From assembly GCA_030674155.1 (NCBI GenBank), contig CM060326.1:18317262-18339761 (forward strand): 22,500 bases of DNA. Reading direction: 5' to 3'. Made by a program: the position numbers and the translations under genes. The notes below the pieces were generated by a model. The model was not told the DNA's origin, ran no database searches, and was given only the letters and a program-made list of their open reading frames with translations. Numbering within the stretch: the first letter of the stretch is position 1; the number at the start of each line of letters is the position of its first letter. The stretch is from Stramonita haemastoma. Taxonomy: Eukaryota > Mollusca > Gastropoda > Neogastropoda > Muricidae. This document shows positions 9,846 to 19,129 of this stretch, one piece after another.

Positions 9846-10110
9846 GATACAGGCTTAAGCTGGCTTGGTCTTGGTCGCGACAGCCATTTCATTGTCTGGG
9901 CTGGAGGCTTGTGATACACGTGAAAAACGCTTTGTGTGCATTCCACCCACAGAGGGCAGGGGACGTATCGTGTTACTTAGCTTCGACACATTTTTCTGTG
10001 TCTGTTGGTCACTGACACACAGTCTAGTGTAGCAAGCTAGATACAGCATCATCCATTGTCCACACTTTGGTGCAGTCTTTACCAAAAGCTACTGTAAGTG
10101 TTGTGGTTCT
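9846..10110. other. Unique stretch with weak splice-like signals, no coding support
   Basis: A pyrimidine-rich acceptor-like site (CACCCACAG to 9952) and a donor-like ACTGTAAGT (donor GT at 10094) bound 141 bases. All three plus frames in that interval contain stops, so it is not called as a coding exon. A non-coding exon cannot be excluded. Confidence 0.3.
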
Positions 10111-10113
10111 TGT

Positions 10114-10186
<73 letters not shown>

Positions 10187-10226
10187 TTCTTTAATATATC
10201 TTGTCTTCACTCATGGCAATATTAGA

Positions 10227-10256
<30 letters not shown>
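10111..10256. repeat. Two (GT)n arrays
   Basis: (GT)n runs from about 10111 to 10184 and again from 10226 to 10256, separated by 41 bases of unique sequence. Confidence 0.97.
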
Positions 10257-10258
<2 letters not shown>

Positions 10259-10544
10259 AAAGGATTCTGGTGTAGTTTACATGGTAATTCGGAATATCCA
10301 AAATGACAACATGAAAAGTCAAAAGCAGGAAGAAAAGATATCTTTTTTTTTTAATTGCAAAAATGTGTGCAATGGGTTATGGATGCCCCTTTGCCCACAC
10401 TCCTATGCTTTTGAATTACACTTTGGGCAGAGTTGATGGGGAACTTGCCCTGAATTCTTCAAACAGTGTTTTGAGCAAATTGAACCTGAAATAGCTTATT
10501 CCTCTGTACGCCATTCCTCTCCATTCTGCCCCTCTCTGGGTAAT

Positions 10545-10775
10545 CTTTATTTTGGTCATCCTTATCGAGGTTATCCCTATTCAGGTCATCCATAGCACGG
10601 TCATCCTTATTCAGGTTATCCCCATTTAGGTCATCCCTATCGAGGTTATCCCTGTTTAGGTTATCCTTAGCAAGGTCATCATTAACCATGTTGTCCCTAT
10701 TCAGTTCATCCTTATTAAATTCTTATCCAGGTTATCCCTCTCTAGATCATCCATCCAAGTCATCCATACCACTGG
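10545..10775 (-). repeat. 15-bp minisatellite; minus strand reads as a pentapeptide repeat
   Basis: About 14 units follow a GGTCATCCYTATYSA / GGTTATCCCTATTCA pattern with a regular 15-base period, diverging toward 10700-10775. Because 15 is a multiple of three, the minus frame reads D(D/N)L(N/D/A)(R/K) repeatedly (DDLAK, DNLNR, DNLDR, DDLNG). After a frame slip near 10725 the same pattern resumes (DDLER, DNLDK). An open frame of 76 codons covers 10459-10689. The motif superficially resembles the A(D/N)LXX pentapeptide-repeat fold, but the conserved small residue two before Leu-Leu positions is Asp here. Most likely a non-coding minisatellite. Confidence 0.85.
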
Positions 10776-11585
10776 CCATGTCTTAACTCTTCTACAACAA
10801 GAGAAGGATGGGCATATCTTACGTGCAAAATCTCATGCATGTTGCAATGCTAGACACATGTCCCCCCACTCCCTCTCCCCTCAAAAATGAGCTTTTTCCT
10901 CTGACATTGTGAAAGGCTTGACCCATTGTCAGAAGACATTTTTGTATAGAAAAATGAAATGATTTAGATACAAACAATCCCCACATGCTAGGTCAGTATA
11001 TAGGTTGGTGTATCAAAAGTAACCAAAATAGTCAACGGGGGAAAAAAACAACTCACTTGGCCTTCAAGGGTCCGAAACAGACTACTAATCAAAATACGTC
11101 CAATAGCCATTGTGTGCGCGACCTTGTGCGTGTGTGTGTAAAGAAGTTAAGGGGAAGGGTGTGTTACAGAGTCGGGGTGGGTTAAATCTTTTCATTCATT
11201 GGGGATCTTAATTCAAAAAAATAACTACAGCTACAGTAACCTTGAGTTAGAAATGTGAAGCTGACAGGAAGAGGTGTGTGGCTTTTACTAACAGTATTAT
11301 AACAGCCCCCCCTCCCCTCCTTTTTATCCCTAAACCAGTTCACAAGTCATGGTCTTGTGCTAAAGCCCCAGTGATAAGTAAAGCTGGAGAGTATAATTAA
11401 AAGTTTACCAACAAGCAGAAAAAAATAACTAAAATAAAAAACAGCTAATGAAACAAGTGTAGCCTGTAAATATATGTACAAATCTTACGGCTACCAGCAC
11501 ATTATTGCCTGACCTACTTTCGTGGGCTTTTAACTTTTTCTCTTTTTTTATTTTTTTTTTTTTTCACTGTCGTGGAAAATTACCA
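10776..11585. other. Non-repetitive stretch without a recognised gene
   Basis: AT-rich mixed sequence with a short C-run near 11306-11322 and a T-run at 11546-11565. A 66-codon frame at 10985-11185 has no recognisable domain. I see no convincing exon. Confidence 0.55.
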
Positions 11586-11591
11586 GCATGT

Positions 11592-11680
11592 GAACAGCTG
11601 TTCGTGATTGGTCAATCATAGTCCTCCTAATGCAAATTGACCAAAGACAAAAAGTGACCTGCTTTATCACGTGACAGCGT
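11592..11680 (+). promoter_or_regulatory. Candidate promoter motif cluster
   Basis: Within 90 bases there are a perfect 12-bp palindrome GAACAGCTGTTC (11592-11603, with a CAGCTG E-box core), ATTGG (11607-11611, an inverted CCAAT box) and ATGCAAAT (11630-11637, octamer motif). A palindromic TCACGTGA (11667-11674, the CACGTG E-box bound by USF, MITF/TFE or MYC-type factors) follows. The cluster lies 130-215 bases upstream of a strong Kozak ATG and splice donor. No TATA box is apparent. Motifs are seen directly; promoter activity is inference. Confidence 0.45.
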
Positions 11681-11806
11681 GGGGACAGTGTCAGAGACAA
11701 GGTGATGCTGGCCATGATGAGTTGTGTTTGCAGCTGAGAGCAGAAAAATAAGTAACACAGATAGCGTTTAGATTTCTGTGCGGGTCTTCCAGCCTATTCC
11801 AACAAC

Positions 11807-11818
11807 ATGGTGCAAATG
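11807..11818 (+). CDS. Candidate first coding exon end: ATG in strong Kozak context then splice donor
   Basis: AACAACATGG has A at -3 and G at +4, close to an ideal animal initiation context. Only four codons (Met-Val-Gln-Met) follow before a consensus donor, ATG|GTAAGC (GT at 11819-11820), leaving phase 0. Short coding parts in first exons are common in animal genes. The 5' untranslated part would start somewhere in 11680-11806; its start cannot be placed. The candidate exon at 17596 begins in phase 0 and could follow after a 5.8-kb intron. The product is unknown. The main alternative is chance, since short Kozak-plus-donor combinations do arise by accident; the upstream motif cluster raises the odds. 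Confidence 0.33.
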
Positions 11819-11820
11819 GT

Positions 11821-12200
11821 AAGCCTACTTTCTTGTTCATGTTTTTCAATGGTAACCTTTTCATTCACAGCATACTAGCTCGTGGTAGTTTTATCAGACA
11901 ATGCATTCAAGTAGGAGACATTTTCTGTTACAGTGGCAAGTCTAAATTCAGACCGGTCTTTTTTTTTTTTTTGGCGCGCGACACTCGGCCATTTTGGTGC
12001 CAATAAATTCTTTTTTTTTTACAGTTTTAAAGTTAGCAGGTATTTCTTTTATTATTTAAGATAACTTTCAACTGTAGCCCCGATATATGTAATGACTTAA
12101 AATAAATTGGGGTGACTACTTTAGGCCCATATTCCTAACTTGGGTTTACTTTCACAATGCCCCTTCCCAAACTGCTAAAAGTGAGAACTGATACAATCTG
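11821..12200. other. Putative intron sequence, nothing recognised
   Basis: T-runs at about 11960-11972 and 12010-12020 flank a short CG-rich stretch (GGCGCGCGACACTCGG). No gene or repeat family is recognised. Confidence 0.45.
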
Positions 12201-12249
12201 AACACACACACACACACAAATCACACACACACAACAATACAACACAACA

Positions 12250-12290
<41 letters not shown>
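12201..12290. repeat. Interrupted (CA)n microsatellite
   Basis: CA units are interrupted by AAT and ACAACA variants, and pure from about 12258 to 12289. Confidence 0.95.
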
Positions 12291-12367
12291 GCACGATGTT
12301 TCATGAACACGGGTGGTGAAGCCCATGTTAAAATATTTCCTGGTATGTTGTATTTCTACATGCCTCA

Positions 12368-12460
12368 CTAGAGCCATGAACTTTTTACCAATGGTAAGAT
12401 TTTGCTGTTGCAACCACTTTTGTCTATCATTAGCGTAGCTATATTCTGAATCGGAATGAA
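12368..12460 (-). mobile_element. SINE-B 3' fragment
   Basis: Plus-strand text reads ttaccaatggtaagatttt, then gcaaccacttttgtc, then gtagct and attctgaatcgg. These are the same ordered blocks as in the fuller copies at 12640, 20588 and 21935. Only the 3' part (minus orientation) is present. The two copies at 12368 and 12640 lie in the same orientation about 180 bases apart. Sequence 12461-12639 between them is AT-rich with a (TTTA)n run at 12565-12613. Confidence 0.75.
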
Positions 12461-12639
12461 TGCCGAAACACATCAGTGAGAATTTGTTTATCTAAGATTG
12501 TCATCAGTAGCTAGTTCTACATGAAAGCCAGAACATTTTCCATATTTACAAATATTTGCGTACAATTTATTTATTTACGCAATTTATTATTGTTTCTTTA
12601 TTTATTTATTTATTCATGCATTCATTTTATTTTCGTTCC

Positions 12640-12935
12640 ATGGCTTGAGCTCCGAGGTTTATCAAAGGTGAGATTTTGCGTATGCAACCATTTTTGTCCA
12701 CCACGAAGTTCGCCGTATTCCGACATAGGAAATAATATGCAACTGATATTTCCATTCTGACGGACTTTAGGGAATAGGAGTAGGTACTGATAAACTTTTA
12801 GTAGAAAATCTCCCCGAACAGGTGCCTGGTGCTGGCTTCAATCCTGGTTCGTCAGTATGTACATTTGTATTGACTTGGAAAATTAAACGCCAACTGAGAA
12901 ATCTAGCATGCTTGTCACTGCGCTATGATAGTTCT
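12640..12935 (-). mobile_element. SINE-B copy, diverged, with degenerate tRNA head
   Basis: Starting from the 3' end, plus text has GAGCTCCGAGGTTTATC, GGTGAGATTTTGCG, ATGCAACCATTTTTGTCC and CGTATTCCGA. Further right lie AATCTCCCCGAACAGG-like body sequence and a worn head: a GGATTGAAGCC B-box relic near 12838 and TAGCGCAGTGAC A-box relic near 12920, on minus. Blocks match the other SINE-B copies in order. Strong decay suggests an old insertion. Confidence 0.8.
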
Positions 12936-13412
12936 TTTTTTCCCTCTCCTTGTATTTTTTCTTGTTTGGATTGGTATCTTTAAGATTAAAAAAAAAAGTG
13001 GGTGTGTGTGCTTGAAGGATGCAATGCAGCTTCTATGAAATATCCCAGAGGCTAACACCACCATTAATTGATTAAAAAAAAAAGACCGACTTGAAACTAA
13101 ACTTGGCGAATGCCATTGTGTTCAGGTGGAAATCCCTCCCTCATCGAGACGCGGCTTTCACTGTTCTGGCTACGAACTAGTTTCAGCTTGCACGTTCTCA
13201 AGCTGCTGTATCTGAATCCAATGTCATCTGTCAGCTTCTTGGTAAAGTTGTGTATTATTGTGCTCTGATGTGATGTAAGTGGCCTATCAATCTCGTAATT
13301 TGTATTCGAGATAATATTGAGCATAAACTGTAGGCATTAGTGTGAAGTTTTTGGAACTTTTTTTTTTGCTGCCTCGTCTTTTGTGACGTCCCCGCCTCCT
13401 CTCTCTTTCTCC
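12936..13412. other. Unassigned stretch with a minus-strand 75-codon open frame
   Basis: An open frame at 13097-13324 (minus) has a fairly balanced composition, with a segment reading DRPLTSHQSTII and KKLTDDIGFRY. It lies in non-repetitive sequence. I recognise no family, and no confident splice sites bound it. It could be an exon relic or transposon remnant. The rest is T-rich. Confidence 0.3.
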
Positions 13413-13732
13413 CTTTTGTGTGTGTGTGTGTGTGTGTGGTGTGTGTGTGTGTGTGTGTGTTGTCTCTCTCTCCTCTCCCTCTTTCTCCTCTCTCTCTCTC
13501 CCCCTTCTTCTGTCTTCTCTGTTCGTGCTTCTCTCTCTTCTCCCTCTCTCTCTCTCTCTCCTCTCTCTCTCTCCTCCTCCCTCTCCCCTCTCTCTCTCCT
13601 CCCTCCTCCCTCCTCTTCTCTCTCCCTCCCCTCTCTCTCTCTCCTCCTCTCTCTCTCTCTCTCTCTCCTCTCTCTCTCCTCTCCTCTCCCTCCCTCTCCT
13701 CTCTCCCTCTCTCCTCTCTCTCTCTCTCTCTC

Positions 13733-13796
<64 letters not shown>
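13413..13796. repeat. (GT)n followed by imperfect CT-rich polypyrimidine tract
   Basis: (GT)n runs at 13416-13460. CT, CCT and CCCT units follow to 13796, becoming pure (CT)n from about 13738. Ser-Leu and Arg-Glu open frames of up to about 190 codons are repeat translations. Confidence 0.97.
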
Positions 13797-14547
13797 ACAA
13801 CCCCAGTTGCACATTCTGTATACATCTTATGTGTGTTGCCAGATACTTCCCGCAATCTGACTCTCGTCACAGTTACGATCGTATGAAACACTTGACATTT
13901 GTCCACCATGCTTAAGGCCTGTGTTGATAAATGATAGGGAACCGGGAATACAGGAAACGCTAATCAGTCTTGAAAGACCATGCTTGTTTCTTGCAATCGA
14001 AGAAACATAAAAATCACTCAATTGTAGTCTCTTTTGAACAGTATGCTGTCCTAGTAGTTTCCCTGCAGTGTCCTAGTAGTTTCCCTGCAGACATTTTTTG
14101 CATGCTTTCAGAACTTTTCGGAATGAACCAGAATACTGATAAAATACTCCATGCGTTTTCGAGAGAGTAGGTCGACATAACCTTGCGCTTAAACCCTTCC
14201 AGTAGACAAAAACTAACAAAACGGCAAGGAACTGCAGAAAATCCGCTGTTTTCTTCAGAATAGATCGAGATAGAGAAGCGAAGTCATAATCCACGCAATT
14301 GCTGCCCCGCTTAGCTGATTCACTATCTGTTAAAAAAAAATGACAACCTGTGAAACATGGTGACAAAACTCCCGAAAGGAAAGGGCTGCAGGTTTCAAGT
14401 TCTTTATATTTTTTGCTGCTGTGAGTACATTTACCACTGAAAATCCGTGTTGGGAATTTTTGCTGTCTTTGCCATCATGACACTGCCTTACCAATTGCCC
14501 TCCGAGGATCACTGGACACCAAGCTTTTGATTGCATCAGTAATCCGT
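13797..14547. other. Non-repetitive stretch without a recognised gene
   Basis: Minus open frames of 97 and 68 codons at 14073-14366 and 14330-14536 show no recognisable domain and overlap each other. A perfect 22-bp tandem duplication is listed separately. Nothing else is supported. Confidence 0.5.
14047..14090 (+). repeat. Perfect 22-bp tandem duplication
   Basis: Positions 14047-14068 and 14069-14090 are identical: TGTCCTAGTAG followed by TTTCCCTGCAG. Each unit ends in CTGCAG. Perfect identity suggests a recent duplication, or an assembly artefact. Confidence 0.97.
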
Positions 14548-14920
14548 AATAAATATTAAAAAAATGAAAAAGAACCTGGATAAAATAAAGTTAAATAAAA
14601 GAAGATACAAAATATTAAATAACAAAAAAAGCAGAAACTAAAATATGAGAATACAAAATGAAATAAATCAAAAATGGAACAAACGAAATGAATAAAAAGC
14701 TAAAACAGAATAACCTTGAAAATAAAACAAAGGGAAAAATAAACTCCTAAACCAAATTGAGACAAAACGCGAAATTGACTAGGAAAACAATATCGAATGA
14801 CATGAAATTAAACGAACAAAAAAAATCTTTAAAATCTATCTAAAATCAACAAAAATAAGATAAACGAAAAAAAATCCATAAAAAGATAAAAACTAAAATA
14901 ATTAAAATAAAATGAAACAG
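14548..14920. repeat. A-rich, T-poor low-complexity tract
   Basis: About 370 bases built from AAAT, AAAAC, AAAAT and GAAAT-like words without a fixed unit, strongly A-biased on plus. No coding potential. It could be a decayed retroelement tail or an AT-rich matrix-attachment-like region; neither is shown. Confidence 0.85.
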
Positions 14921-16161
14921 TTCATGGGTAATTTTCCTTCCGTTTCAATTGGAATTCTGTATTGGCGATTTTCAGATTTCGTAAACTAGTGTGTGCGCGC
15001 GCGTGTGAGTGAGTTTGTGTTTGCATGCATGTGAGCATTTGCGTGTATATGTATATATTTTTAAGGGGGTGGGAGGAGAGGGAATCATAGTCGATTTTGT
15101 AGAAAAGGTATTAAATGGAAATTTATCATTAAAAAAGGGTGGGTTATGTGTAGCCATGTTATTGGAAAGAGAATGGAAATGCTAGCAAATAAAAAGAGCG
15201 CTTTTTTGTATATGGCTTATTTAAGGGGAGCTCCTTAGTTTATCTGCTAGTTTATTTTGTCAATTGGGAGAAAGGGCTAGGATATGTGTGGCTAGATAAG
15301 TAGATATAGAAAAGAGCAGGATTTTTTCTCACGTGGTTTTATTTTGGGATAGATCTATTTCTGATTTCAGAGCTGGCAAATTAAAAAAAAATTAGTTATG
15401 AAATTTTAAAACAATGGGGGAATGCAAGATCTAAGCAAAAAATAACCGTACCTTTGGATTTAGTTCTCATTTTATTCACTTAAATTTTGGGTGTTTTTTT
15501 TCGTATACACACGCAGCCAATTTGAAAACAAATGTAGGCTGCCGGCAACCACAGACCTGATTCCTAGAACGAGAAAATTTGTCATAAAACTCCAAATTGG
15601 TGAAGCAGCAGAAACATCATGGCGTGTTGATAGGATCTGTGATTTGTGATTTAAAAACTTCCATACATTGTGACAAAAGCTAGGTACCATGGTGTTTCAT
15701 GTGCCATTGTGTCCGCATGAATGCATGCTTACTGGCAGACAAGCCAACTGACTGACGGCCTTTTCCCATGTTACTAACGTTTAAATTCCAGCACTGACTT
15801 TTACACTAACCTTTATTTCGTAACCTGGCCCCACATGTGGACACAAAAGGCAGGTGGATATCATGGTACAAGATGTCACACAGAAACAAACTTTTATACC
15901 TCTTGTGTTTTCAGGTGGGTAGAATTGGGGTAGAGGGGTAGGAAGAAAGGCTGTTAGATAGAAGGGGCATAGATGGATCACTGTATATGGGAAGGGGCAT
16001 AAGAGAAGCTATATCATCATCTGAGTGAGCGAGTATGAGAGCAAGAATAGGGAATGTGCAAACAAGTTTTATTTGCAAGGGAAGAATATTTTAGCAACCA
16101 AAAAATGTATGTAAAGAAAATAAGATGGGGTTATGTGGGAAACACAGTCACCAGATAATTC
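14921..16161. other. Long unique stretch without a recognised gene
   Basis: It holds a short GT/CG alternating patch (14990-15010) and otherwise unique AT-rich sequence. Minus frames at 15472-15690 and 15781-15981 (72 and 66 codons) show no recognisable family. G-rich, T-poor patches appear at 15065-15085 and 15900-15990. Confidence 0.5.
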
Positions 16162-16189
16162 GTTTGTGCGTGCGTGCGTGTGTGCGTGC

Positions 16190-16238
<49 letters not shown>

Positions 16239-16289
16239 AACGCGTGCGTGCGTGTGTGTGTGTATGACGCGCGCGCGCGTGTGTGTGTG
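16162..16289. repeat. GT/GCGT compound microsatellite
   Basis: GCGT and GT units flank a pure (GT)n core at about 16193-16236, with a CG-only patch at 16267-16279. It is Z-DNA-prone alternating sequence. Confidence 0.95.
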
Positions 16290-16319
16290 AATAGGTAGCA
16301 TGAAAAACCAAAATGAGCC

Positions 16320-16625
16320 AAAATTAGGGCAGGATACAGAAACTCAAAGGAAAATGGCAATAAAAACCAGAAAAAAAGACAGATGGAAAAAGATGAGCTA
16401 AAAAAGACAGAAGGTTAAAACAAAAAAGAAAGTGGTAAAAAGACAAGAACTAGCAAAAGCAAAAAAAACCCAGCAAAATGAAGAAAGGATGAACAAAACC
16501 AAAACGGCAGCGACAACAACAGAAAAATAGAGACTGAAAAGGGAAAGAACAATGAAAGATGGGGAGGAGGGGACAAAACTGGAACAGAAACAAAAAAGAA
16601 GAAAAGAGAAAAAGGTTACAGAAAG
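16320..16625. repeat. A-rich low-complexity tract
   Basis: AAAAAC, AAAG and ACAAAA-like words without a fixed period, purine-rich and T-poor on plus. It is similar in style to 14548-14920. Confidence 0.8.
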
Positions 16626-17568
16626 AAAGATTATCACATGGGGGACGCTCATTCCTTTTTAAACGGACTTGGTTATTGGTGATTTTTGGATTAAAAAATG
16701 TCCTAGCATCAAGACTTTAAATCAGATAAAAATAACAAAATGACCACCTGTGGCAAGTATCCTTTTAGAAAACGTGAAAAATCCAGGCTTGTTTAAAGTA
16801 TTCTCATTAAGGATGACAATTAACTGAAGGCATATTTGTGCGAAGGGAAATAAGTAGATAAAGTACAAATGCGACCAAATGTTGGACGAAACAGACACGG
16901 AATAACAACGACAAATTGTGCAAACGGAAGTAATCATCAATTTCGGGCATGCGCAGAAAGACTCGGAGTCATCCATCAATCGCCCAAGTTGGATTTATTT
17001 TAGCCTAGTGTGTCGAGCTAAAACAAATAAAATAAAACCACTAAACCCCAGCTCTGAGAGTAGATTAACAAAGCATCAACAAACAATACCAGTATTTTTC
17101 CTGTGAGTGTGATAAAACACATTCTTCTGCAAACAGTGGTTGGAAAGGGATTTGAAGCTGAAGCCAACTTTTAAGAGCTGACATCGTTTTGACACAACTT
17201 GAACTTCGTTTGGATTCAAATTGCTATGATACAGATACAATATAAAAAAAATTACGTAACAGATGCCCAGTGTGCCAAAACGACATGACATGCTCACGAA
17301 AACCCCACACAAAAGTCTGTCGCCCTCCCCCCCCCCCCTTCCCTCAAAAAAAAATGTAATTGAGGACATACAAGATGACGGACAAACGAATAAACTAAAA
17401 GAAAACGAACCTGAAAAACTTCTCCCCAAAATATGAAAAAAGGAGAAAGGTCTTTAAATAAAGAGACAAGCCTTTGAGTCGAAGGGTAGCAATTACCGTG
17501 ACAGCGATCTTAGTGTGCAAAGTAACGCCTCCCCATTTCTTCCTTTTCCCTTTTTTCTGCATCTATAA
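16626..17568. other. Unique stretch without a recognised gene
   Basis: An 11-C run lies at about 17328-17338, otherwise mixed AT-rich sequence. Open frames of up to 117 codons (minus 17076-17429) show no recognisable domain. The pyrimidine-rich segment 17528-17560 would serve as the tract upstream of the next candidate exon. Confidence 0.45.
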
Positions 17569-17595
17569 AGGGATTGTGACCGTGTCACTCCTTAG

Positions 17596-17753
17596 TATTT
17601 TCCGAAACATTTTCCTGATATTCCTTATCATATCATTTATCACATGGGCTATAAGTTGGTGGTCAAAGTCATGTGGATCATAGAGGTGGAGTCCCTTCAG
17701 GAGAGTGGTCAGCACGATCTGGTGGATATTGGCTCCATCAAGGCCTTGCTTAT
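17596..17753 (+). CDS. Candidate internal exon, unknown protein
   Basis: The interval is bounded by a pyrimidine-rich acceptor (TCACTCCTTAG ending 17595) and a consensus donor (GTGAGTAC from 17754). The phase-0 frame is open for 52 codons plus two bases and reads YFPKHFPDIPYHIIYHMGYK at its start, with VVKVMWIIEVESLQESGQHD further on. GC content and third-position GC rise here relative to the surrounding DNA. Phase 0 at its start fits the donor at 11819, and the leftover AT fits the exon at 18656. No family is recognised. The minus strand is also open (17563-17796) and reads HKQGLDGANIHQIVLTTLLK and YDPHDFDHQLIAHVIND, which looks at least as protein-like. So the strand is not settled; plus is favoured only by its splice sites. 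Confidence 0.4.
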
Positions 17754-17759
17754 GTGAGT

Positions 17760-18224
17760 ACTTTGCAGTAACAGCTATATGGAATTTGTATATCAATATA
17801 TTTTGTGAATAATATTAAGAACTTACTGCCACATTTGAGTTTATCAGACACGATTCATGCTTTTTTTAGACACAAATCTACATAATTTTAAGAGGAAGGA
17901 GATGTTCGTTTTGAAAGTGTGACTGAAATATTAAACTGTAAAGCACCTGCTTTAATTTTTTTAAGTAGCTACAGATATCTGCAATTATAGGCAGTATTAT
18001 GGTTCGAAATCGTCTAAAATGGAGGCCCCTATATAAGAAAATAATCTTTTAAATGTCTAAGGAATGTAGCTTTAAGGTCCATTGCTCTGTATCGTGTTAA
18101 CACAATAACGCGGTTGCGTCAGATTTTATCGTTCGTGGAGCGTTTAAGGCCCCATAAGAATATCTTCAGGTAAATCTTTGCCAATAAGATGAAATCAGAT
18201 CAGCTGTTTATGTTTTCGTTACTC
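17760..18224. other. Putative intron, nothing recognised
   Basis: AT-rich unique sequence with no open frame, tandem repeat or family match that I can support. Confidence 0.5.
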
Positions 18225-18295
18225 CAGGTTGAGATTTTTGTTTATGTACCATTTTTGTCCGCCGTTAGGGTAGCCGCATTCCGATTAGGTGAATT
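18225..18295 (-). mobile_element. SINE-B 3' fragment
   Basis: Plus text has GTTGAGATTTTTG, then ACCATTTTTGTCCGCC, then GGGTAGCCGCATTCCGA, matching the core blocks of the other SINE-B copies in order. It is truncated on its right, where a SINE-A copy begins about 50 bases later. Confidence 0.75.
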
Positions 18296-18339
18296 CTAAA
18301 CACAAATTTGGCACCGGTGTGCAAATAGCTATTTTTAAA

Positions 18340-18588
18340 ATGTTGTTGTCTGTTCCTACTGGCACTCAATGGCCTACTTTTTTAAACACCAAAGTGGTGT
18401 TAATATGTGCACAAAATGTTCAGTTTATAGTCTTATCTGAAGGATTTTTTGTGGGTGTGGAGTCACTACTTATGTTTATCTCAAGAAGAAAACAATTACC
18501 TTGAAATGGTGCCACAGTAGGGGCTTGAACTCTGGCCATCAGATCTCGAGCATAACGCTCTAACCACAAAGCTATCCCTAAAAAATTG
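18340..18588 (-). mobile_element. SINE-A copy 3, diverged, 3'-truncated
   Basis: Plus text reads CTGTTCCTACTGGCA, CAATGGCCTAC, CAGTTTATAGTCTTATC and GTGTGGAGTCACTAC. Its worn head includes GGGCTTGAACTC (B-box relic near 18515) and CTCTAACCACAAAGCTATCC (A-box, complement of GGATAGCTTTGTGGTTAGAG). The order matches copy 1. The 3' part beyond the GGAACAGACAAC-equivalent is missing. Divergence is higher than in the copies at 881 and 4699. Confidence 0.82.
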
Positions 18589-18655
18589 TTGTGATATCTA
18601 AGGTAACAAAAGTCGGGAGTTTTCAGTAATACTAGTTTGACTTAGCTGCTTTCAG

Positions 18656-18737
18656 GTCCCTGGGGGTTGGAATCAAGGGCCTAGTGGCATTACGTTGTGT
18701 TTCATTAAGCCTCATCCATGATCTCTTTCAAAAATAG
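18656..18737 (+). CDS. Candidate terminal or internal exon, unknown protein
   Basis: The interval lies between an acceptor (TAGCTGCTTTCAG ending 18655) and a strong donor (TAG|GTAAGG, GT at 18738-18739). Joined to the two leftover bases of 17596-17753 it completes an ATG codon and continues SLGVGIKGLVALRCVSLSLI, then HDLFQK and a TAG stop at 18735-18737, the last three bases before the donor. That frame is the only plus frame without an earlier stop; no useful frame is open on minus. The stop would make this the last coding exon, with the donor inside or bounding the 3' untranslated region. An AATAAA lies at about 18886. No family recognised. Confidence 0.35.
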
Positions 18738-18739
18738 GT

Positions 18740-19083
18740 AAGGTTTACATTCTTTTTTTTCAATTGTGTGGTATTACTATTAGATTGCTTTTCTAGCCCA
18801 GTTTTTGCTGAACGTTTTCGTTTGTATCATTTGACCACAGTTTACACCCTTTGTTGCTTATTTTTTTTAGTGTTTGCTTTTCGAAATAAAAAAAGATAGT
18901 TTGAAGAGAGTAGGTTTCTCTTATACTGGCACAATTTTCATTTATTTACTAGCCTGACTGGTAAGGTCAGTCTTTCTTAAACTTCTTTTTTGTGATTGTT
19001 TAAAATTGTTTAAACTATTATTGTTTCCTTTGAGCTATTTTATCTTACATATTTAACATTGTGATGTATATTGGTTTTGCCAG
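18740..19083. other. Unique T-rich stretch
   Basis: AATAAA occurs at about 18886 in a T-rich setting. No gene or repeat is supported. Confidence 0.45.
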
Positions 19084-19129
19084 GCATTGCGTAAGATGGA
19101 AGACTGCAATTCAAGTTTAACTCCACCAG

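Noticed and set aside
9953..10093. 141-base interval between an acceptor-like and a donor-like site
   Set aside because: All three plus frames contain stops. A non-coding exon is possible but unsupported.
13255..13909. 185- and 190-codon Arg-Glu-rich minus open frames
   Set aside because: Translations of the CT-rich tract.
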